DNA of 42,192 nucleotides from a virus. This document shows, in pieces, positions 13,332 through 20,020 of this stretch. Where the stretch lies: positions 1 to 42,192 of IMG/VR virus record IMGVR_UViG_3300042731_004325; one strand, 5' to 3'. The translations under genes and the position numbers were made by a program. The notes beneath the pieces are model-generated. The model saw nothing but the letters and a program-made list of their open reading frames with translations. It was not told where the DNA came from and searched no databases. The first letter of the stretch is position 1. Each line of letters starts with the position of its first letter.

Positions 13332-13565
13332 ATGAAACTCGAAAGCGAGAAGCAAAGAAAGCTTATAGAAAAATATGAATCAGATGGTTACTATGTGATC
13401 AAGCTTATTCAGACAAATAAAAACGGAATCCCCGATTTGATTTTATTGAAGGACGGTAAATGTTTTTTTATTGAAGTAAAAAGGGAAGGTGAAAAACCTA
13501 AGCCTTTACAGGAATACAGGAGGAAAGAACTTGAAGCTAAAGGGTTTGAAGTTATTGTTATTTAA
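13332..13565 (+). CDS. VRR-NUC nuclease (PD-(D/E)XK), 77 aa
   Basis: The minimal VRR-NUC fold is complete: an N-terminal helix (ESEKQRKLIEKYESDGY), G-I-P-D before the first catalytic Asp (NGIPDLILL), then FFIEVKREGEKPKPLQ with the E-x-K pair and the conserved Gln. An ATG at 13317 would add five residues and overlap the helicase gene. VRR-NUC enzymes act on branched DNA or Holliday junctions. Its direct link to the SNF2 helicase is common in phages and suggests a joint role in recombination or replication. Confidence 0.8.
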   Translation: MKLESEKQRKLIEKYESDGYYVIKLIQTNKNGIPDLILLKDGKCFFIEVKREGEKPKPLQEYRRKELEAKGFEVIVI

Positions 13566-13606
13566 TGTGCATATTTTCAAGCAAAAAAGTTTTTATATTA
13601 ATAAAA

Positions 13607-13697
13607 AAACGGTGATATTCATCACCTTTTGCTTAAATATTCGTAACAAAGTGTTATCTTTAACGTATAATTAGATAAACAATTAAAACATAGCAAA
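13607..13697 (+). promoter_or_regulatory. Promoter cassette C
   Basis: It contains the palindrome GGTGATATTCATCACC (13611-13626), TTTTG, TAACA-AAG-TGTTA (13644-13656), TATCTTTA and CGTATAAT, with the ATG at 13698. From the palindrome to the ATG it is nearly identical to copy B at 4198-4285. It sits far from the accessory array, which shows that the cassette has spread or been duplicated inside the genome. Confidence 0.65.
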
Positions 13698-14012
13698 ATG
13701 AAAACAAGAACATTCAACAAAAGGACTTCAAGGTTTTGCAAAGGAAGTAACGGTTATCAATTAGCAGCTAAATTATTAAAAGGTGAAACTAACTGGGGTT
13801 TTGGAAACAAACTTCGCACATGCTGGACTTCTGGTTCAGGAAGGTTTACGAAAAATATGGATTATACTGATGATACTTTAGAAGTATTGCGATATGCTGG
13901 ATTGAAAAAAGGTGTTGATTTTACGCTTGAAAATGATGCTGCAAGAGGTAGCGCAACGGGCAATTATCTTGTTTTAACGCCTAAAGGAAAAAGAAAAATG
14001 TTACAAGATTAA
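13698..14012 (+). CDS. Hypothetical 104-aa protein
   Basis: No family recognised. A basic protein starting MKTRTFNKRTSRFCKGSNGY, with an aromatic middle (KLRTCWTSGSGRF) and a C-terminal beta stretch (ATGNYLVLTPKGKRKMLQD). It has its own promoter (cassette C) and its own strong terminator, so it forms an independent transcription unit, like the gene at 41156. Confidence 0.55.
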   Translation: MKTRTFNKRTSRFCKGSNGYQLAAKLLKGETNWGFGNKLRTCWTSGSGRFTKNMDYTDDTLEVLRYAGLKKGVDFTLENDAARGSATGNYLVLTPKGKRKMLQD

Positions 14013-14045
14013 CTCCGCCGTTTCCTGCTATGTACGGCAGGACTT

Positions 14046-14077
14046 TGCCCCGCACTGAAACAAATGCGGGGCTTTTG
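14046..14077 (+). terminator. Strong Rho-independent terminator
   Basis: GCCCCGCA (14047-14054) and TGCGGGGC (14065-14072) form a perfect 8-bp stem with loop CTGAAACAAA, then TTTT. The loop text and stem resemble the G+C-rich region at 41400-41475 downstream of the gene at 41156 (ACTGAAATAAATGCCGGGC), so promoter, gene and terminator seem to move as one unit. Confidence 0.85.
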
Positions 14078-14084
14078 CAATAGA

Positions 14085-14225
14085 ATGTATCCTTATCATA
14101 ATAAAATAAAACAGCGAATAAAAAACGGCGAACTTTTAAGTTTCGAGTATGTCGAAAAATACAAAGACATATCTCCATGCCTTTTATTACACTTTGACAC
14201 CAAACTTTATATAATGTCGATATGA
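14085..14225 (+). CDS. Small phage protein of MxPYHNKIKQRI type, 46 aa, possibly truncated
   Basis: The start MYPYHNKIKQRIKNGELLSF, then EYVEKYKDISPCLLLHF, matches the beginning of a small conserved phage family I recognise by its F/Y-PYHN-KIKQRI-NGEL motif. Members I recall are longer at the C-terminus, so this copy may be cut short. It lies between a terminator and the next promoter, with no clear RBS. Confidence 0.5.
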   Translation: MYPYHNKIKQRIKNGELLSFEYVEKYKDISPCLLLHFDTKLYIMSI

Positions 14226-14254
14226 CAACATCGTTTTCATAAATATGAAAAAAT

Positions 14255-14300
14255 TTTGTTGTAAATATTTTTTTTGTTATAACAAATTGTTAACTTTGTA
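14255..14300 (+). promoter_or_regulatory. Promoter with TAACA-AAT-TGTTA palindrome and perfect -7 box
   Basis: TAACTTTG (14291-14298) matches the Bacteroidota -7 consensus TAnnTTTG exactly. It overlaps the inverted repeat TAACA-AAT-TGTTA (14280-14292), the same arrangement as in the four promoter cassettes. The upstream region is T-rich; a TTTTG lies at about 14255. Predicted transcription start is about 14304. Confidence 0.6.
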
Positions 14301-14303
14301 ATG

Positions 14304-14454
14304 CGTACCGGTCAATCAAAAAAAAAGAATACCCTTAGGGATTGAAAAGGTAAGGGGCGTAAGCCATACGCAGCGAACGCGGACTAAACAATAGCCCAGG
14401 AGATGGTTAACAATCGTGACAGCCCGGAAAGACGGGCATTTAAAAACTAAAGTT
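14304..14454 (+). ncRNA. Candidate structured RNA leader
   Basis: About 150 noncoding bases follow a strong promoter and contain several local hairpins: CCC-TTA-GGG (14332-14340), GCGTA/TACGC (14357-14361, 14367-14371), GCG-AA-CGC (14373-14380) and GCCCG/CGGGC (14422-14426, 14433-14437). GGGC (14355-14358) may also pair with GCCC (14394-14397) to enclose two of them. The segment is richer in G+C than its surroundings. It ends just before a zinc-ribbon gene that lacks a good RBS. It could be a regulatory leader or an independent phage RNA. No known riboswitch class was recognised. Confidence 0.45.
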
Positions 14455-14574
14455 ATGTATTTAGATATATGCGAAAAATGTAAAACAAAATTAGCTGTTA
14501 TTACAAATACAGAAGGTGAAAAACTTTGTCAGTTTTGTTATGAAGATTATATAAAGGAGAAACAAAAATGCTAA
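14455..14574 (+). CDS. Zinc-ribbon microprotein, 39 aa
   Basis: MYLDICEKCKTKLAVITNTE followed by GEKLCQFCYEDYIKEKQKC contains two CxxC knuckles (CEKC at 6-9, CQFC at 25-28) in a treble-clef or zinc-ribbon spacing. It follows the structured leader and overlaps the next gene by 7 bp. The small size and context suggest a regulatory or adaptor protein; the partner is unknown. Confidence 0.6.
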   Translation: MYLDICEKCKTKLAVITNTEGEKLCQFCYEDYIKEKQKC

Positions 14575-14750
14575 TTAAAAGAAAAAACAAATACATCCAA
14601 CTTTCCTATAAAGGAAAGAACGGCAACAGATACCCTGAGAGGGAAATCGTGCCTAAAGAGCAATACCCAGGATCAGGAATATTTAAATATAGATATCAAG
14701 GGATGTGGTTGACCGAAAAACAAATGGAGGAGTTATGCAATCAGAATTAA
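14568..14750 (+). CDS. Hypothetical basic 60-aa protein
   Basis: No family recognised. AAGGAGA precedes the ATG by 8 bp. The protein is basic and beta-rich (MLIKRKNKYIQLSYKGKNGN, then PGSGIFKYRYQGMWLTEKQM). It overlaps the following nuclease-like gene by 16 bp. Confidence 0.5.
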   Translation: MLIKRKNKYIQLSYKGKNGNRYPEREIVPKEQYPGSGIFKYRYQGMWLTEKQMEELCNQN

Positions 14751-14977
14751 GGCTTCAGCAGGAATGTTATTTTTGGTTTCATAACAACTATCCATCGTTG
14801 CGTGACCTGTTTTTTAAGATTAAAAACGAAGGGCATAACAGGATAATAGGGGCAATTGACAAGGCTACTGGATTGGTGTCTGGGGTTGCCGACATGTATT
14901 TTATTGTGAGGAACCTTGACCAATTTAAACAGATAATAAATGAAACAACACACACGCATAATTATAAACGAAGCTAA
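14735..14977 (+). CDS. VRR-NUC-like nuclease, probably truncated
   Basis: GGAGG lies 5 bp before the ATG at 14735. The N-terminal part fits VRR-NUC: QSELRLQQECYFWFHNNYPS (2-21), then FFKIKNEGHNRI and GLVSGVADMYFIV, which holds the V-x-D catalytic Asp. The expected next strand with E-x-K and the Gln helix is absent. After about residue 58 the frame reads through FKQIINETTHTHNYKRS instead. It is either a degenerate gene or a shortened variant. A second, complete VRR-NUC lies at 13332. Confidence 0.55.
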   Translation: MQSELRLQQECYFWFHNNYPSLRDLFFKIKNEGHNRIIGAIDKATGLVSGVADMYFIVRNLDQFKQIINETTHTHNYKRS

Positions 14978-15173
14978 GACGACAGAGCAAGGCATTCTTA
15001 TAACCTCATGTTCAGTCATTAACGGCGAAACCGGAAAAATTTTGAGAATCGCAAAACTTACGCCTGAATTGGCTGATCTTTTTACCAAGATTGAAATCGA
15101 TACAGACATTTATTTTTTAATGCAGAAACAAAATATAAAACAACTTATTAACACTTTTAATTTAGTATCATGA
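14940..15173 (+). CDS. Hypothetical 77-aa protein
   Basis: No family recognised. It overlaps the truncated nuclease by 38 bp and the repeat protein by 4 bp (ATGA). The sequence is basic at the start (MKQHTRIIINEAKTTEQGIL) with a mixed alpha/beta pattern later (LTPELADLFTKIEIDTDIYF). The ATG could mark a gene inserted over the end of the nuclease. Confidence 0.5.
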   Translation: MKQHTRIIINEAKTTEQGILITSCSVINGETGKILRIAKLTPELADLFTKIEIDTDIYFLMQKQNIKQLINTFNLVS

Positions 15174-16156
15174 AGAAAATAATAATTCAAAATCAATCGT
15201 TTGATTACAATAATCAAAATGAATTAATTGGAATTATCGAAAAATTCTCAAATTTTAAAATAGGGGATAATTTTCAAATCGGCGATTACTTCACGGCTGG
15301 CGACAACTTCACTGCTGGCAACAACTTCACTGCTGGCAACAACTTCACTGCTGGCAACAACTTCACTGCTGGCAACGACTTCACGGCTGGCAACTGGTTC
15401 AAGGCTGGCAATTGGTTCACGGCTGGCAACTGGTTCAAGGCTGGCAACAACTTCAAGGCTAGCGACAACTTCAAGACTGGCAACTGGTTCACTGCTGGCG
15501 ACGACTTCAAGACTGGCAACTGGTTCAAGGCTGGCAACTGGTTCACGGCTGACAACTGGTTCAAGGCTGGCTACGACTTCAAGACTAGCGACAACTTCAA
15601 GGCTGGCAACAACTTCAAGGCTAGCGACAACTTCAAGACTGGCAACTGGTTCACTGCTGGCGACGACTTCAAGACTGGCAACTGGTTCAAGGCTGGCAAC
15701 TGGTTCACGGCTGGCAACTGGTTCAAGGCTGGCAACGACTTCACGGCTGGCAACGACTTCAAGGCTGGCAACGACTTCACGGCTGGCGATTACTTCAAGG
15801 CTGGCGACGACTTCAAGGCTGGCAACGACTTCAAGACTGGCAACTGGTTCACTGCTGGCGACGACTTCAAGACTGGCGACGGGTTCAAGGCTGGTGACGG
15901 GTTCAAATGTTATTTTTCTTTATCAGTTAAATTAGTCTTTTCAACTAATTCTATCTATAAATATCACTCTGGTGCTATAATAACAACGGATGGACGTCAT
16001 TATTCAATATTAGGTTGTTATTGCCGTCTAGTTTCAGAATGGGAAAATGATTTTTGGAATAATGAAAATGAATTTCCAAATAACGGCTCTGAAGAATCAA
16101 AGAAACGTTTAATCGCTCATGAAGTTAATAAAGCATTTATAAAGTTAAATATTTAA
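15170..16156 (+). CDS. Hexapeptide-repeat protein, predicted beta-solenoid, 328 aa
   Basis: After an N-terminal stretch (MKKIIIQNQSFDYNNQNELI) come about 35 uninterrupted repeats of [ND]-x-F-[TK]-[AT]-G, where x is N, D, W or Y (residues about 38-247). A non-repetitive C-terminal domain follows (CYFSLSVKLVFSTN, GRHYSILGCYCRLVSEWEND). A Phe and a Gly every six residues suggest stacked coils of a beta-helix. Similar GDNF repeats occur in Bacteroidota phages without known function. The gene lies among early genes, not structural ones. Antisense open frames over the repeats are shadows. Confidence 0.65.
   Translation: MKKIIIQNQSFDYNNQNELIGIIEKFSNFKIGDNFQIGDYFTAGDNFTAGNNFTAGNNFTAGNNFTAGNDFTAGNWFKAGNWFTAGNWFKAGNNFKASDNFKTGNWFTAGDDFKTGNWFKAGNWFTADNWFKAGYDFKTSDNFKAGNNFKASDNFKTGNWFTAGDDFKTGNWFKAGNWFTAGNWFKAGNDFTAGNDFKAGNDFTAGDYFKAGDDFKAGNDFKTGNWFTAGDDFKTGDGFKAGDGFKCYFSLSVKLVFSTNSIYKYHSGAIITTDGRHYSILGCYCRLVSEWENDFWNNENEFPNNGSEESKKRLIAHEVNKAFIKLNI
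15281..15906 (+). repeat. 18-bp tandem repeat tract within the coding region
   Basis: The unit GGCAACTGGTTCAAGGCT and variants recurs about 35 times in frame. A higher-order block of seven units (15443-15568) recurs at 15605-15730 with one base different, exactly nine units (162 bp) downstream, so recent segmental duplication is evident. The tract is markedly richer in G+C than flanking DNA. Copy number could change by slippage without breaking the frame. Confidence 0.85.
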
Positions 16157-16160
16157 AGTC

Positions 16161-16346
16161 ATGACAAGAAACGAGTTACAACAGATTTATTTTAGGTATT
16201 ATAACAAGCACGCGGACGGACAGCATAGGTCTCGTTTTGTTCAGCGTATACCTGAAGTAAAAAGAAATAAAAAAGGAAGGCCGTTAAAAGAAGAAAACGG
16301 AAACTTTATAAAAACAGGAACATTTAAAAAAATTAAACACTATTGA
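16161..16346 (+). CDS. Hypothetical basic 61-aa protein
   Basis: MTRNELQQIYFRYYNKHADG, then a very basic region (KRNKKGRPLKEENGNFIKTG). It looks like a small nucleic-acid-binding protein; I recognise no family. It lies 4 bp after the repeat protein and overlaps the region before the next gene by a few bases. Confidence 0.5.
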   Translation: MTRNELQQIYFRYYNKHADGQHRSRFVQRIPEVKRNKKGRPLKEENGNFIKTGTFKKIKHY

Positions 16347-16348
16347 TT

Positions 16349-16702
16349 ATGATAACATTAAAAATCAACATGCGTCAACTGCAACATGCTTTAATGACAA
16401 CGACGAAAGGAACGAAGGCAATCGTTTTGCCGATTAAAGAAAACAACCTTTTCGAAGGTGAGAAAGGAATTTACCTTGACATCATCGGTTTTGAACTGAA
16501 AAACCATGAAGAGGGAAAAGATACTCATCTTTTGAAGCAGTCTTTTTCAAAAGAAATACGTGATAAAATGAGTGACGAACAAATAAAAGCTATACCGATA
16601 ATCGGGAACGCACGCATATCAACTTCAGGTTATTCAGATCCAGAACCAAACGACATGAACAACGGTAAGGTCGCTGAAGGTGTAGATGATCTCCCATTTT
16701 AA
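16349..16702 (+). CDS. Possible ssDNA-binding-like protein with acidic DDLPF tip, 117 aa
   Basis: The ATG at 16349 is used. The body is beta-rich (MITLKINMRQLQHALMTTTK, then LFEGEKGIYLDIIGFELKNH) and contains PIIGNARISTSG. The C-terminus is a disordered acidic tail ending VDDLPF, the same kind of tip (DDxPF) that bacterial SSB uses to recruit repair and replication proteins. Similar short proteins with KGTYLD and DDLPF occur in Bacteroidota phages. The OB fold is inferred, not shown. It could bind ssDNA for the recombination genes. Confidence 0.5.
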   Translation: MITLKINMRQLQHALMTTTKGTKAIVLPIKENNLFEGEKGIYLDIIGFELKNHEEGKDTHLLKQSFSKEIRDKMSDEQIKAIPIIGNARISTSGYSDPEPNDMNNGKVAEGVDDLPF

Positions 16703-16780
16703 TTGCCCGGGGTAAAAAATCTGTCAGGCAGGGACGGATTGAAGCTGTCATGAAGCCGTGCCGGGCAGCCTTTTTAATCG
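16703..16780 (+). terminator. Structured intergenic RNA and terminator
   Basis: TGCCCGG (16704-16710) and CCGGGCA (16761-16767) close a long hairpin with an inner ACGG/CCGT stem (16734-16737, 16756-16759), followed by GCCTTTTTAA. The 50-base interior is larger than a usual terminator loop, so the element may be a folded RNA with a terminator-like end. Confidence 0.55.
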
Positions 16781-16814
16781 GGTTTTTCATCACGCAATGA
16801 CAGAGCCGCCGCAG

Positions 16815-16840
16815 CCAACTGCGATAGTGTTGGATTTTTA
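16815..16840 (+). terminator. Second terminator-like hairpin
   Basis: CCAAC (16815-16819) and GTTGG (16829-16833) with a nine-base loop are followed by ATTTTTAAA. It lies just before the start of the small membrane protein gene, so that gene may need partial read-through. Confidence 0.4.
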
Positions 16841-16857
16841 AACTTAAAACAAAAAAA

Positions 16858-17031
16858 ATGATACCACAACTATTAATTATATGTCTTTATTGTTTAGCTT
16901 TAGGTTTATCTATTGCTAAACATGGGAAAAAAAAGAAAGGAAAAGAAAACGCATGGATAATGTTGATTTCAATCATAGTCCACCTGACTATTTTATATTT
17001 TGGCGGTTTCTTTGATTGCTTTTTTAAATGA
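16858..17031 (+). CDS. Small two-span membrane protein, 57 aa
   Basis: MIPQLLIICLYCLALGLSIA is followed by a basic loop (KHGKKKKGKENAW) and a second hydrophobic segment (IMLISIIVHLTILYFGGFF). This hairpin membrane protein, with a conserved KHGK turn and GGFF end, is common in Bacteroidota phages just before terminase genes. Its role is unknown; a holin-like or virion-associated role is possible. Confidence 0.65.
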   Translation: MIPQLLIICLYCLALGLSIAKHGKKKKGKENAWIMLISIIVHLTILYFGGFFDCFFK

Positions 17032-17143
17032 AAAACATAAATGAAAAATTGCGGGTACATAACAAATGATAACAGGTGTCCAAAGCTATACTTCATACTA
17101 CCGAGGGTCGAAAGATACCCGAGAGCAATATCGGTTATGTGAT

Positions 17144-17174
17144 TTTGTTTTTCTGATTTTATGTTTTAACTTTG
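17144..17174 (+). promoter_or_regulatory. Consensus Bacteroidota promoter for late genes
   Basis: TTTG (17144-17147), exactly 19 bp, then TAACTTTG (17167-17174) matches the TTTG-N19-TAnnTTTG consensus of the housekeeping sigma factor perfectly. The ATG of the terminase small subunit starts 4 bp after the box, so the transcript would begin at or very near the start codon and be leaderless. Confidence 0.7.
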
Positions 17175-17178
17175 AATC

Positions 17179-17703
17179 ATGGCAGCACCTAAAGGACATC
17201 CAATTTGGGGGAACCCTAGAAAACCAAAGAAATATACTCCTGATGAACTATGGGAAGGAGCGATAAGTTATTTCGAATGGTGCAATAAAAATCCAATAAT
17301 GGTACAGGAACAATCAAAAATGCCTCAAAGATTATCTGATAAAATGGCTTTAAGCATGAAGCCTTCTATGATAAAAAAATTCTTAAATCAAACTGTTGAT
17401 TTGCCTCACGAAAGAGCATATACAATTGAAGGGCTTTGTATTCATTTAAACATATCAAGAGAAACTTTTGATAACTATTCAAAATCAAAAGGTTACGAAA
17501 CATATTTTGACGTTTGTAAACGCGTGAGGGAAATAATAGATAATCAACATTTTACAGGAGGCATGGCAGGAATTTTTAACGCTAACATTGTGACAAGAAA
17601 GCTAGGTCTTAAGGAGCAAAGTGACTTATCTGGAAATATAGGGATAACATGGAATGAAGAAAAGACATATGAAACTAAACCTAAAGCAGACGATAGCGAT
17701 TGA
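17179..17703 (+). CDS. terS: Terminase small subunit
   Basis: A 174-aa protein starting MAAPKGHPIWGNPRKPKKYT, a start typical of DNA-packaging gp3-type small terminases. It has a central helix-turn-helix region (GLCIHLNISRETFDNYSKSK) and the late motif GGMAGIFNANIVTRKLGLKE, characteristic of this family. It recognises the packaging site and regulates the large subunit, whose gene begins 35 bp inside this one. It is the first gene after the late promoter. Confidence 0.8.
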   Translation: MAAPKGHPIWGNPRKPKKYTPDELWEGAISYFEWCNKNPIMVQEQSKMPQRLSDKMALSMKPSMIKKFLNQTVDLPHERAYTIEGLCIHLNISRETFDNYSKSKGYETYFDVCKRVREIIDNQHFTGGMAGIFNANIVTRKLGLKEQSDLSGNIGITWNEEKTYETKPKADDSD

Positions 17704-18985
17704 TTACCTTCAAGATACAAAAACTAATGAAGGAATTTATGGTGGGGCTGCTGGAGGTGGTAAATCTGTTTTGGGTTCATATTATTTGTTAAAAAATTCA
17801 ATGAAATATCCTGGTTCAAGATGGCTAATGGGAAGGGCGAAATTAAAGACTTTAAAAGAAACTACTTTAAATTCATTTTTATTCACTTGTCACGAACAGG
17901 GATTAAAGGGTAATATTCATTACAAAATAAACAATCAAAATAACCAGATAAATTTTTATAATGGGTCTGTAATTTTTATGAAAGATTTGTTTTATTATCC
18001 TTCCGATCCTGAGTTTGATGAATTAGGGTCATTGGAAATTACAGGAGCTTTTATAGATGAATGTAATCAAATTACAGAAAAAGCATGGAATATCGTAAGG
18101 AGCAGGATAAGATATGCACTTGATGAAAATGAATTAATACCAAAAATGCTCGGTACTTGCAATCCTTCAAAAAATTTTATTTATCGTAATTTTTATAAAC
18201 CATTTAGGGAAAGAACGCTAAGAGACGACTTTTTTTTTGTACAAGCTTTTGTTAGTGATAATCCAAATATTTCAATACATTACGTCAATAATCTTGATAA
18301 ACTCGACCCTGTTTCAAGAGAAAGATTACGAGATGGAAACTGGGAATATGAAGACGACCCGGCGCAATTGATAGATTATGAAAAGGCAGTTGATTTATTT
18401 ACAAATAATTTTGTTTCATCCGGTAAAAAATATATGACGGTTGATGTTGCAAGATTGGGGGATGATAAAACGGTAATAAGAACGTGGGATGGATTAAGAT
18501 GTATTGATCGGATTGCATTTGAAAAATTGAGAACAAATGATGTGTCCGATAAAATAAAACAATTACAGGTTAAATTTTCAGTCCCTAATTTAAACACGAT
18601 CGTTGATGAGGATGGTGTCGGCGGTGGTGTAGTTGATCTATTAAGATGTAAAGGGTTTATTGGGAATTCAAGACCAATTGAACAGCCAAACATGAAACAT
18701 AATTATCAAAACTTAAGGAGCCAATGTTATTTTATGTTAGCTGATTATATAAATTCAAATAAAATATTCTTGTATGATTTGGTGTATCGTGATAATATTG
18801 TTCAAGAGCTTGAGCAAATTAAACAGAAGGATATTGATAAGGATGGAAAGCTGGCAATAATTTCAAAGGATATAATAAAACAAAATATAGGCAGGTCACC
18901 GGATGATGCTGATACATTAATGATGCGTATGTGGTTTGAGTTAAATCCAAAACCATTCAAAGGACACAAGGCAATGAGTAAATAA
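17669..18985 (+). CDS. terL: Terminase large subunit
   Basis: The ATG at 17669 (MKLNLKQTIAIDYLQDTKTN) is preferred; an upstream ATG at 17654 would add five residues. The ATPase has Walker A GGAAGGGKS (25-33) and Walker B GAFIDE (126-131). The nuclease has YMTVDVARLGDD (255-266), IVDEDGVGGG (311-320) and SPDDADTL near the C-terminus. It is the packaging motor and headful or site-specific nuclease. An antisense frame within it is a shadow. Confidence 0.9.
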   Translation: MKLNLKQTIAIDYLQDTKTNEGIYGGAAGGGKSVLGSYYLLKNSMKYPGSRWLMGRAKLKTLKETTLNSFLFTCHEQGLKGNIHYKINNQNNQINFYNGSVIFMKDLFYYPSDPEFDELGSLEITGAFIDECNQITEKAWNIVRSRIRYALDENELIPKMLGTCNPSKNFIYRNFYKPFRERTLRDDFFFVQAFVSDNPNISIHYVNNLDKLDPVSRERLRDGNWEYEDDPAQLIDYEKAVDLFTNNFVSSGKKYMTVDVARLGDDKTVIRTWDGLRCIDRIAFEKLRTNDVSDKIKQLQVKFSVPNLNTIVDEDGVGGGVVDLLRCKGFIGNSRPIEQPNMKHNYQNLRSQCYFMLADYINSNKIFLYDLVYRDNIVQELEQIKQKDIDKDGKLAIISKDIIKQNIGRSPDDADTLMMRMWFELNPKPFKGHKAMSK

Positions 18986-18997
18986 TGATAGAACTTA

Positions 18998-19552
18998 ATG
19001 ATAGAAATTAATAACATAACATATATTGAATATTCAGAACTTAAAGACAAGAACGAATATGATTATTGTATAAAATTTGCTTATTCATTTAATAAGCCTG
19101 TAGACATTTTAAAGATAGGCGATTTGACTGAACAAAAGTTCGGGATTGTTAAAGATATGCAATATGATTTTCAAAATGGCATAACATGGGAGCAATTATT
19201 TGATTATATATTTCAGATGAAAGGATCAGACATAAAATCATTGGCAGCAATGAAATTGATTAATCTATGCCAGATAAAAAGTTATCTTAAATCTGAGATT
19301 GAAAGGATAAACGATATCGAATCTATTGTATTGACACATGATGTTGATGAAGATGAAATAAGGGCTGGCATTGAGGAGTTATCACAATTCGGAATTTATA
19401 TGCAGCTTAGGCAGATAGCCCTTACTTTTCATAAATCTATCAATGAAATAAAGCATTGGAAATATGATGAATGCTTTACTGAGCTTGTCGTTCAGAAAAA
19501 ATTAAGTGAATACCAGGAAAATTTATTTGAAATTAAAAAAAAGAAAGACTAA
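18998..19552 (+). CDS. Phage protein of unknown function, possible tail assembly factor, 184 aa
   Basis: The family is not recognised with confidence. The N-terminal part is mixed alpha/beta (MIEINNITYIEYSELKDKNE). The C-terminal third is helical and ends LTFHKSINEIKHWKYDECFT, a pattern of alternating helices with a conserved W-x-Y/F-x-x-C/A-F seen in tail assembly chaperones. It directly follows the large terminase. No frameshift signal was identified. Confidence 0.45.
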   Translation: MIEINNITYIEYSELKDKNEYDYCIKFAYSFNKPVDILKIGDLTEQKFGIVKDMQYDFQNGITWEQLFDYIFQMKGSDIKSLAAMKLINLCQIKSYLKSEIERINDIESIVLTHDVDEDEIRAGIEELSQFGIYMQLRQIALTFHKSINEIKHWKYDECFTELVVQKKLSEYQENLFEIKKKKD

Positions 19553-19573
19553 ATTTGATGAAAATATTTTGAA

Positions 19574-20020
19574 TTGGAACTTTACGATCTTATCGGGCAA
19601 TTAAAATCATATGCTGACACACAAGGATGGTGTTTTTTGTACGGAGACAATTTTCACCAAAATTACGAAGCTACAAGACAAGATATACGTAAAGGTGATC
19701 TGATTTTAGGTGCTGATCCTTTTCTTGCAACTCCATCAATCACCCAGTCTGGTAAAGTAGAATCAATAATTTATACAGGATTAATAATGCTTGGCAGAAA
19801 GTATGAAGATACTAGTATATCTTCACTTGATGAAACATATTATCAAAAATATGTAAACAGGCTTAAGGAATTGATGCAATTATTGTCAACACATTTAATT
19901 TCTTTCAGTTGTGATAATGAGCTAACAATAGAAAGCAGCCAGTTTGAGCTGTCAATAAACAGGCTCGATGAAAATGTTGATTTTGTTATTTGTTCAATAA
20001 CTTTAAGGGATGACAGATAA
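19574..20020 (+). CDS. Putative tail completion/terminator protein, 148 aa
   Basis: There is no suitable ATG, so a TTG start at 19574 is inferred (TTGGAACTTTACGAT). The protein contains LKSYADTQGWCFLYGDNF and a beta-rich body (ESIIYTGLIMLGRKYEDTSI) and ends VDFVICSITLRDDR. Its length, position before a gp10-like gene and strand pattern suit a neck or tail terminator protein. This is context-based. Confidence 0.45.
   Translation: MELYDLIGQLKSYADTQGWCFLYGDNFHQNYEATRQDIRKGDLILGADPFLATPSITQSGKVESIIYTGLIMLGRKYEDTSISSLDETYYQKYVNRLKELMQLLSTHLISFSCDNELTIESSQFELSINRLDENVDFVICSITLRDDR

Noticed and set aside
14301-14345. 14-codon frame MRTGQSKKKNTLRD in the leader
   Set aside because: It starts before the likely transcription start, has no RBS, and lies in a segment better explained as structured RNA.
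14000-15200. Diversity-generating retroelement suggested by the neighbouring repeats
   Set aside because: No reverse transcriptase and no template/variable repeat pair with adenine-specific changes were seen.
15286-15780. Antisense open frames (92 and 69 aa) rich in LPA repeats
   Set aside because: They are reverse-strand readings of the 18-bp repeats in the hexapeptide gene. The repeat unit happens to lack stops on that strand, and nothing else supports minus-strand genes.
15281-15906. CRISPR array
   Set aside because: Repeats are contiguous 18-bp coding units without unique spacers, and no cas genes are present.
17090-17135. Possible tRNA-like fold (ACCGA...TCGGT with GGGT...ACCC inside)
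   Set aside because: No T-arm consensus, no acceptor stem or CCA end, and the length is too short for a tRNA.
17041-17142. 33-codon frame before the terminase promoter
   Set aside because: No ribosome-binding site, no recognisable sequence, and it overlaps small hairpins and the promoter region. Treated as noncoding.
18376-18693. Antisense 105-aa frame inside the large terminase
   Set aside because: It lies over conserved terminase motifs and has no RBS or recognisable product.
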